DNA of 15,159 nucleotides, taken from contig CAMLIT010000104.1 of the NCBI GenBank assembly GCA_946480295.1, positions 1-15,159 of the forward strand. Direction: 5' to 3'. The position numbers were made by a program, and so were the translations under genes. The DNA is from an uncultured Gemmatimonadota bacterium (GTDB taxonomy: Bacteria; Gemmatimonadota; Gemmatimonadetes; Gemmatimonadales; Gemmatimonadaceae). The notes below the pieces were generated by a model. It had not been told where the DNA came from. It saw only the letters and a program-made list of their open reading frames with translations, and searched no databases. Of the stretch, positions 10,339-15,159 are shown piece by piece. Numbering within the stretch: position 1 is the first letter of the stretch; every line of letters starts with the position of its first letter.

Positions 10339-11796
10339 CTATGGCAGGGGCTGGAACTTGAGGACGGTCCCGCCGTCGCCGACGGCCCAGGCCGCGGTGG
10401 ACGAGGCGACGCTCAGGCGATTGAGCCGCGGGAACTCCGCGCCGTAGTTGGCCGCGGTGCGCACCCCCTCGCGCACCCAGGTCTGCCCGCCGTCGTGCGT
10501 CACGAAGATCAGCCCGCGATAGCTGGGAATCCCGTCCACGACCCCCGTCTCCTGCGCGCCGATGACCCAGCCGTCCTGGTCGTTGGTGGGTGAGAACTGC
10601 ACGTCGCTGAAGTACAGGGCCAGCGGGTTGGTCGTGTCCGGATTGGCGACGGCGCCGACGAGGAGCGGGGTGACCGTGTAGTTGCCGCCGCCGCTCGGCG
10701 TCAGGCGGGCGAAGTAGCCGGAGCCGCCCGCCACGTAGATGTCGCCGTTCCCGCGCACGGCCACGCCGAAGTAGGTCTGCGTCGTGGACGTCGCCGTCAT
10801 GTTCGGGACCTCGGTCCACGTCGCGCCGCCGTCGCTCGACGTGAACACCTTCCCCCGCTCGTCGAACGAGCCGACCCGGATGCCGTTGGTCACCGCGGCG
10901 CCGAGCGTCGTGTCGTTCGCGGCGAAGTCGATGTCGTTCGGGTAGCCCGTCGTCGAGTTCTGGAACGACGTCAGGGTGTGGCTCTCCGGATGCCACTTGA
11001 AGAAGAGCGCGTTCGCCGTGTTCCCGCCCCCGATCACCCCGAACAGCTTCGTGGTGTCCGTCGTCGGCCGGAAGTAGAGCCGCTGGGTGATCCAGAGGTT
11101 CACGGTGGCGAGCGAGTCGAAGGTGAGCCCGCCGTCCCGCGTCTCCATGATCCACGATTGCCGGGTGCGGAAGTTCTGCCACGCCGCGAAGCCGATGTTC
11201 GGGCTCACGAACGAGACGTCGAAGCCGGCGAAGAGGTAGGGGCTGTGGTCGACGACCTGGAAGTCACCCGTGCCGTCGTGCCGGTAGAGCACCCCGAGCT
11301 GGTTCATGACGTAGCCGCTGTCCGGCGACAGCACCGAGACGCCGTCGAGGATGTCCCCGCCGGCGTGCGGCAGGAAGACCCAGGCGGTGTCGGTGATCGG
11401 CGGCGGCGCGGTGGTCAGCTCGCACAGCGTCACCGGAATCTGCGTGCGCGTGTTCGCCGAGAGCAGGTTCTGGATGCGGATGCGGAGCCGATGCCCGAAC
11501 GGGAGGGGCGCGCTCGGCGTGAAGCGGACACCGGTGCCGTTCGCGTCGAGCACGACGGCGCCCGGGATCTCGACGCCGGTCGCGGCGTCGGAGACGACGA
11601 TGTTGCCGAGCGAGACGGACGACGGAAGCAGCGCGGTGGAGAACGACAGCGAGATCGGCGCGTTGACGTCCTGCGTCCCCGTCGGACAGGCGGTGAGCTT
11701 CAGTTGATCGAGAGGGCGGGTCGCCACGTTGTCGCAGGCGGCCAACCCGACGAGCACACCCACCACGAGCAGCGTGGAGGTACAGAATCGGCTCAC
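10339..11796 (-). CDS. Lipoprotein with Ig-like domain and Ycf48/BNR-type beta-propeller
   Basis: The 485-residue lipoprotein has a signal peptide with lipobox LAAC and lipidation at Cys21. Residues about 38-125 look like a bacterial Ig-like (Big_5/SbsA-type) domain: VNAPISLSFSTALLPSSVSL, then GVRFTPSAPLPFGHRLRI. Residues about 135-485 form a propeller with Asp-box repeats SSDGGATW (320-327) and THDGGQTW (433-440), a degenerate TRDGGLTF, and the ending AVGDGGTVLKF typical of Ycf48-like propellers. No sialidase active-site residues are evident, so a binding or scaffold role at the outer membrane is likely. GTG 11796 was chosen over the in-frame ATG at 11853 because GAGGAG lies 8 nt upstream and the signal peptide follows directly. 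It heads the three-gene block B and lies 4 nt before the Ig/FlgD-like gene. Confidence 0.8.
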   Translation of the reverse strand: MSRFCTSTLLVVGVLVGLAACDNVATRPLDQLKLTACPTGTQDVNAPISLSFSTALLPSSVSLGNIVVSDAATGVEIPGAVVLDANGTGVRFTPSAPLPFGHRLRIRIQNLLSANTRTQIPVTLCELTTAPPPITDTAWVFLPHAGGDILDGVSVLSPDSGYVMNQLGVLYRHDGTGDFQVVDHSPYLFAGFDVSFVSPNIGFAAWQNFRTRQSWIMETRDGGLTFDSLATVNLWITQRLYFRPTTDTTKLFGVIGGGNTANALFFKWHPESHTLTSFQNSTTGYPNDIDFAANDTTLGAAVTNGIRVGSFDERGKVFTSSDGGATWTEVPNMTATSTTQTYFGVAVRGNGDIYVAGGSGYFARLTPSGGGNYTVTPLLVGAVANPDTTNPLALYFSDVQFSPTNDQDGWVIGAQETGVVDGIPSYRGLIFVTHDGGQTWVREGVRTAANYGAEFPRLNRLSVASSTAAWAVGDGGTVLKFQPLP

Positions 11797-11804
11797 GTAC
11801 AGCG

Positions 11805-11810
11805 CTCCTC
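11805..11810 (-). promoter_or_regulatory. Ribosome-binding site of the propeller lipoprotein
   Basis: GAGGAG on the minus strand, 8 nt before GTG 11796. It decides that start against the upstream in-frame ATG at 11853. Confidence 0.6.
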
Positions 11811-11886
11811 GAGTGATGGCGGACGGTTTTCCAATTGCGGCGCGGCGTCGCAAGTCTCATTCCGGGGACGGCGCGCCGCGCCCGCT

Positions 11887-11926
11887 ACCCGGTGGACGCC
11901 GCGCGGTCGCGGCGCCAGGACCGGGT
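11887..11926 (-). terminator. Long GC hairpin directly after the small peptide gene
   Basis: On the minus strand the outer arms ACCCGGT (11926-11920, starting in the stop codon) and ACCGGGT (11893-11887) pair over 7 bp. Inside, GGCGCCGCG and CGCGGCGTC pair over 9 bp with one G-U, around the loop ACCG. A small CCT/C internal loop separates the two stems. No U tract follows, so it may be a weak terminator or a 3'-end stabiliser. It marks the end of block C. The rest of 11797-11925 is GC-rich, and I see no confident promoter there for the next gene. Confidence 0.45.
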
Positions 11927-12078
11927 CAGCAGAAGGTGTTCGTGCAATTCGGGTTTCCGGCCTGGAAGCAGACGCCGGTCGCCATCAGCAGCTCGTTCAC
12001 CGGATCGAGGTGCACGCGGGTGATCGTCGGCGGCGTGTACGGCTTCCGCTCGGGGTCGCGATGCGGCTCGCTGTTCAT
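11926..12078 (-). CDS. Putative RiPP-type precursor peptide, three C-terminal cysteines
   Basis: This is a 50-residue peptide with a hydrophilic, charged N-terminus and a short C-terminal part rich in Gly, Asn, Thr and Cys. Residues 12-19 (KPYTPPTI) contain Y14-x-x-P17-x-I19, like the YxxPxL motif of lasso-peptide leaders that is bound by PqqD-like RRE proteins. Cysteines lie at 37, 45 and 50 (spacing x7, x4), the last being the C-terminal residue. After Glu29 there is no acidic residue. The ATG is well supported: AGAGGA lies 6 nt upstream. It starts 53 nt after the stop of the radical SAM gene and is followed at once by a hairpin. I infer that it is the substrate of the radical SAM/SPASM enzyme, with leader roughly 1-33 and core 34-50. 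The cleavage point and modification are unknown. It resembles no named peptide that I recognise. Confidence 0.72.
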   Translation of the reverse strand: MNSEPHRDPERKPYTPPTITRVHLDPVNELLMATGVCFQAGNPNCTNTFC

Positions 12079-12084
12079 CGTTGG

Positions 12085-12090
12085 TCCTCT
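12085..12090 (-). promoter_or_regulatory. Ribosome-binding site of the precursor peptide
   Basis: AGAGGA on the minus strand with a 6-nt spacer to ATG 12078. It supports the 50-residue reading over the long in-frame ORF that runs upstream through the radical SAM gene. Confidence 0.6.
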
Positions 12091-12131
12091 GGTCGGTGGA
12101 TGGTCGGATCCCTGATGACGTTGCGCATGGT

Positions 12132-13235
12132 TCACGCCACGCACGCGCCGAGCGCGCGGCGTGCGCGCGCGGCGGCGCCGGGCCACGGCACGCCGTGTTC
12201 GAGGTGCGTGATCTCGCAGTGGTACGGGTCGCGCGAGTGCGGCGACCCGGTCGCGAGGCGCGCGCGCGCCGGGCAGTTGTTGCAGGCGGCGCGGAGGGCG
12301 CAGCCGCCGCACGGCGCGTCGGCGGCGAGCGGCTGCGTCACCCACTCGTTCATCCGCGCCCAGAGCTCGGGCCACGGCATCTCCAGCAGCGGGAACACCG
12401 GTTCGCGGTCGATCACGCAATGGCTCGCGTTCCCCAGCGCATCGACGAAGAACGTGCTGCGTCCCGCCGAGCACTGGTACAGCTGGGCGGGGTCCGCGTC
12501 CGGCGACGGCGCGCACTCCGGCATCGGCAGCTCGCGCCGCCGCCCCGTCCGGAGCGTGTACAGGTCGTCCTTCACCGCCGGCACCTGGCGCGTCGCGATG
12601 CGATACAGCGTCGGCTCGTCGCCGCCGTCGTGCCGCCGCTCGAGCTCGGCCGCGAACTTGTGCCGCAGCCCGCGCGCCTCGCACCACGCGTGGATCGCCG
12701 GCAGGTGATCGGCGGTCAACGTGCTGACCGGGTGCTTGATCAGCGGGTCGAGTCCCGCCTCCTGGAGCAGCCGGACGCCGCGCTCGAAGCGCGCGAACGA
12801 GCCGCGGATGCCCGTGGTCCGCTCGTAGTGCTCGGCGTCGGCGCCGTAGATGCTCACCTCCACCGCGTGCGGCGGCTCGTCGGCGAGCGCGCGCGCGTGC
12901 TCCTCCGTCACCAGCGTCGCGTTGGTGAAGAGCGTGAGCACGAATCCCTTCCGCCGGGCGTACCGGTAGATGTCCAGGAAGTCGCGGCGCGCGAAGATCT
13001 CACCGCCGGTGAGCGTGAGGAAGAGCACGCCGGCGTCCGCGACGATGTCCAGCGCGCGGTGCATCTGCGCGGTGTCGAGGTACGGCCCCCGATAGGGGTC
13101 GAGCGCCACGTAGCAGAAATGGCAGCGCAGGTTGCAGACGGGCGTGATCTCGAAGGTGCAGCTGACCGGGGTGAGGGCCTTGCGCGCCGTCGCGTCCAGC
13201 GCGCCGGCGTACGTGCTGATGGGAACCTCGCGCAT
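12132..13235 (-). CDS. Radical SAM/SPASM peptide-modifying enzyme
   Basis: The 367-residue enzyme has the radical SAM cluster motif CNLRCHFC (Cys34, 38, 41), the SAM-binding TGGE at 76-79 and an (alpha/beta) barrel core. A SPASM-type C-terminal auxiliary-cluster region carries Cys255, Cys273, then Cys309, 312, 318 and 321 (Cx2Cx5Cx2C) and Cys340. SPASM enzymes use SAM cleavage to make thioether or C-C links, or other radical changes, in ribosomal peptides. Its presumed substrate is the cysteine peptide encoded next downstream, with the PqqD-like protein upstream presenting the leader. ATG 13235 shares one base with the pqqD-like stop (TGATG) and has GGAGG 4 nt upstream. The in-frame start at 13271 would overlap pqqD and adds an unconserved tail. 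The exact reaction cannot be read from the sequence. Confidence 0.9.
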   Translation of the reverse strand: MREVPISTYAGALDATARKALTPVSCTFEITPVCNLRCHFCYVALDPYRGPYLDTAQMHRALDIVADAGVLFLTLTGGEIFARRDFLDIYRYARRKGFVLTLFTNATLVTEEHARALADEPPHAVEVSIYGADAEHYERTTGIRGSFARFERGVRLLQEAGLDPLIKHPVSTLTADHLPAIHAWCEARGLRHKFAAELERRHDGGDEPTLYRIATRQVPAVKDDLYTLRTGRRRELPMPECAPSPDADPAQLYQCSAGRSTFFVDALGNASHCVIDREPVFPLLEMPWPELWARMNEWVTQPLAADAPCGGCALRAACNNCPARARLATGSPHSRDPYHCEITHLEHGVPWPGAAARARRALGACVA

Positions 13236-13534
13236 CACTCCTCCACTCTCCGGACCACGCCAAACGAGCACACCGCGTCGAGGAAGCCGCGGACGTCGCT
13301 CGCCGCTTCCTCCGGGCCGATGTCGTAGATGGCGAGCAGCCGCTGCGTGAGCTCCTCCGCCGTGGCCGCCGTTTCCAGCGCCCGCCAGAGGGCTTCCGCC
13401 GTGTCGTTCAGCACGAAGAACTCGCCCGCGCGCCCGCCCGCCGAGACCGGGGCGGTGGACACGAGGACGAGCTCGCCGGCCACCTCGCGCGCCACGACCC
13501 CCGGCGCGCGGACGTACCTAGCCATCTCGCTCAC
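13235..13534 (-). CDS. PqqD-like peptide chaperone (RRE protein)
   Basis: The 99-residue protein has the PqqD fold pattern: an N-terminal beta region (RYVRAPGVVAREVAGELVLV), then GEFFVLNDTAEALWRAL at about 37-53, then a helical C-terminal half (EELTQRLLAIYDI, DVRGFLDAVCSFGVV). PqqD-like proteins bind the leader of a ribosomal peptide and deliver it to the modifying enzyme. This one sits directly before the radical SAM gene, as expected for that role. The start is GTG 13534, overlapping the kinase-like gene by 17 nt. ATG at 13525 (residue 4) is an equally possible start. The stop abuts the radical SAM start as TGATG. Confidence 0.85.
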   Translation of the reverse strand: MSEMARYVRAPGVVAREVAGELVLVSTAPVSAGGRAGEFFVLNDTAEALWRALETAATAEELTQRLLAIYDIGPEEAASDVRGFLDAVCSFGVVRRVEE

Positions 13535-14435
13535 CGTTCACCACGCGCGACAGATGCAGGTGTAGTGCCCAGGCCGCGTCGGGGCCCGGTGTGTACGAGA
13601 CCTCGACCGCCGGCGCGGCGGCGACGAGCCGCGTCGTGAGGTCGAGGGCGTACCCCATGAGCGCCGCCGACCACACCGGGAAGCCGAGCGTCCGCATCAG
13701 CCGCCGCGCCGCGTCGCGCGGGGCGAGCGCGCGCAGGCGCGGCGTCGCGCCGCCGCGCGCCGGAAAGGCGATGAGCGCCAGCGGCGCGCTCGCCGGCGAC
13801 GCGAGGTGCGACGACGAGTACCACGGCGTGCCCCAGAGCCGCGGGCCGCCTGCATCATCGGTGACCGCGACGCGATCGTCGCTCAGCGCCACGACGCCGA
13901 GCTCGGGCGCGGACGTCAGCGTCCGGCCCAACGTGCTCTTCCCCTCCCCCGAGCAGCCGGGCACGAGCACGCCCGCCCCGTTCGCGAGCCGCAGCCCGCA
14001 GGCGTGCGCGACCAGTCCGCGCTCGCGGCTGGCGAGCGCGTAGCCGAACACGTTCCGCGGCCACTTCCACTGGAGCGCCGTCAGGTCCCCGGCGCGCGCG
14101 TAGCGCAGCTCGTACGCGTGGCCGCGCTCCCGCGTGAGCAGGAGTTGTGGCGGCGCTCCCGGAACCGCGCTCGCCCGCACGGCGAGCTCGCCGCGACTAT
14201 CGAGCAGATAGCTGCCGGTCTCGTCCTCGGGGGATGCGACGAGGGTGCGCAGCCCCTCCGCGCTCGTATCGCCGATCGTGTAATGGATCTCGATCGGCGG
14301 CTCCGCCGGCTCGCTCTCGCCCGCGTCCCATCCGCCGAGGAGCCAGTGGCGGAGCTCGATGCCCTCGGGGGCGTGCGCCCGGATCGGGATCCGCGCCACC
14401 ACCGGCCACGCCGTGTCGATCGCGGCCGTGCTCAT
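13518..14435 (-). CDS. HPr-kinase-like (HprK-related) P-loop protein
   Basis: In this 305-residue protein the C-terminal half resembles the HPr kinase/phosphorylase catalytic domain: HACGLRL (about 144-150), then GVLVPGCSGEGKSTLGRTL with Walker A G160-T168, then an acidic ALSDDRVAV segment (SDD at 185-187) and WGTPWYSSS (about 201-209). The N-terminal about 130 residues match nothing I recognise. In peptide clusters, HprK-like proteins are known as tailoring kinases (the paeninodin lasso kinase), and relatives occur beside PqqD and radical SAM genes; a true HPr regulator is unlikely in this setting. It might phosphorylate a hydroxyl of the peptide, or it may have another ATP-dependent role. 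ATG 14435 overlaps the upstream stop as ATGA, and the gene overlaps the pqqD-like gene by 17 nt at its end. Confidence 0.82.
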   Translation of the reverse strand: MSTAAIDTAWPVVARIPIRAHAPEGIELRHWLLGGWDAGESEPAEPPIEIHYTIGDTSAEGLRTLVASPEDETGSYLLDSRGELAVRASAVPGAPPQLLLTRERGHAYELRYARAGDLTALQWKWPRNVFGYALASRERGLVAHACGLRLANGAGVLVPGCSGEGKSTLGRTLTSAPELGVVALSDDRVAVTDDAGGPRLWGTPWYSSSHLASPASAPLALIAFPARGGATPRLRALAPRDAARRLMRTLGFPVWSAALMGYALDLTTRLVAAAPAVEVSYTPGPDAAWALHLHLSRVVNGERDG

Positions 14436-15159
14436 GCGCGCGTGACCACGGGCGTCCCGCGCCCGGCGCGCAGCACGCGCGCGAGCCGCCGGAGGTCGCC
14501 GGCGACGGCGCGCACCGTGGGCCGGGCGCGGAGCGAGACCGGCCGCACCGCGCCATCCACCTCGATCGCATCGGCGAGCGCGACGACCTGATCGCGCACG
14601 ACGGGGGCATCGGGTCCGCTCGTGTTGTCGCCGCGCAGGTGCACCACCCCGCCCTCCTGCCGCACGACGCGGTGGAGCACGCTCGCCCCGGAGGGGAGCG
14701 CAGCCAGCACGACCTCGCCGCGCTGGAGCGGACGCGCGGGGAGCGGCACCAGCCGCACGCGCGCGCCGGGCACGATCGCCGGCCGCATGCTCTCGCCCGT
14801 GGCGCGGATCCATACCGGCGCCCCCGCGTCCACCAGCGTGCGCACGGCGGCGTGCAGCGGCGTCGCCACGGCGAGCCGCTCGGTCGGCGGCAGGTCGCTC
14901 GGCGGCAGCTCGCTCGGCGCGGCCGCCAGCTCCGCGGCCGCGTAGTCCACGGCGGTGGTCGTCAGCGGACGCCAGGGCCGGCGGAGCCGATCCGCGGCCT
15001 GCCGCGCCCACGCCGCGGGATCGGCGCGCAGCGCCCGCGGCCACGCCCACGCCAGCACCACGCGCGCGGCGTCGAGCGGACCGGCGGCAAGACGCGCGAC
15101 CCGCAGCGCGTTGTGCGCCTCGTGCCGGCCGCTCGCGTCATAGCCCAGGAGGGCCAGGG
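14432..15159 (-). CDS. Protein with C-terminal S24/S26 (Sec11-type) peptidase-like domain; N-terminus beyond window
   Basis: The frame is open from the window edge to the TGA at 14432 (241 residues visible). The C-terminal part resembles signal-peptidase/LexA-type serine peptidases. GESMRPAIVPGARV has the candidate nucleophile Ser (codon 14789-14791). VLHRVV has the partner His (14672-14674), as in the Sec11-type Ser/His dyad rather than the Ser/Lys of bacterial LepB. LRGDNTSGPD is the usual closing motif. The first about 85 visible residues (LALLGYDASGRHEAHNALRV onward) belong to another region; I cannot name it confidently, though a nucleotidyltransferase of the kind found in lasso clusters is one guess. 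There is no membrane anchor in the visible part. GTG codons at 15061 and 14869 could start a separate peptidase, but neither has a convincing Shine-Dalgarno. Position suggests precursor processing; this is inference. Confidence 0.68.
   Translation of the reverse strand, partial: LALLGYDASGRHEAHNALRVARLAAGPLDAARVVLAWAWPRALRADPAAWARQAADRLRRPWRPLTTTAVDYAAAELAAAPSELPPSDLPPTERLAVATPLHAAVRTLVDAGAPVWIRATGESMRPAIVPGARVRLVPLPARPLQRGEVVLAALPSGASVLHRVVRQEGGVVHLRGDNTSGPDAPVVRDQVVALADAIEVDGAVRPVSLRARPTVRAVAGDLRRLARVLRAGRGTPVVTRA

Noticed and set aside
11926..12078. Lasso peptide or SCIFF/ranthipeptide assignment for the small peptide
   Set aside because: There is no Asp or Glu in the C-terminal part for a lasso ring and no cyclase in the window. 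It has three cysteines, not the six-in-forty-five SCIFF pattern. A general radical SAM RiPP label is all that can be supported.
12079..12131. Separate promoter for the precursor in the gap after the radical SAM gene
   Set aside because: The gap holds only a Shine-Dalgarno and a short CCGACCA direct repeat. I found no convincing -35/-10 pair.
11926..12687. 253-residue minus-strand ORF that ends with the Cys peptide
   Set aside because: Its upstream part is an out-of-frame reading of the radical SAM gene. Only the last 50 codons, after a good Shine-Dalgarno, look real.

Overview
The window is high-GC bacterial DNA in which every recognisable gene lies on the minus strand. It most likely comes from a Gemmatimonadota member or a close FCB-group relative. 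SecA is of the long type seen in Bacteroidetes and relatives: it has an N-terminal insertion and the run WDMVPYDVQL just before the first nucleotide-binding motif. The surface genes (a PorV-like barrel fused to OmpA, a FlgD-like Ig protein, a BamD lipoprotein) show a Gram-negative cell with an outer membrane. The phylum is inferred from these protein features; no marker RNA is present.

Layout in transcription order (right to left). Block C (15159-11887) is a putative peptide-modification (RiPP-like) operon. It contains a cut-off ORF ending in an S24/S26 (Sec11-type) peptidase-like domain, an HPr-kinase-like protein, a PqqD-like carrier (RRE), a radical SAM/SPASM enzyme, and a 50-residue three-cysteine peptide followed at once by a strong GC hairpin. 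The first four genes overlap or abut (ATGA, 17 nt, TGATG), so they look translationally coupled.

Block B (11796-7417) is a three-gene secreted or outer-membrane set: a lipoprotein with an Ig-like domain and a Ycf48/BNR-type propeller, a secreted Ig-like protein with a FlgD-like C-terminal domain, and the PorV-like/OmpA fusion. It ends in a clear intrinsic-type hairpin at 7423-7447.

Block A (7277-1) is a housekeeping and envelope operon: UDP-glucose dehydrogenase and UDP-glucuronate decarboxylase (UDP-glucose to UDP-glucuronate to UDP-xylose), a TPR protein, BamD, NadD and SecA (C-terminus outside the window). Gaps are -17 to +40 nt.

No gene-free stretch exceeds 300 bases. The two largest gaps are 7278-7452 (hairpins) and 11797-11925 (hairpin plus the ribosome-binding site of the next gene). 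I saw no tRNA, rRNA, CRISPR array or insertion sequence. The most novel content is block C. Its peptide carries a lasso-leader-like YxxPxI motif but has no acidic residue in its C-terminal part, and it is paired with a radical SAM enzyme rather than a lasso cyclase, at least within the window.
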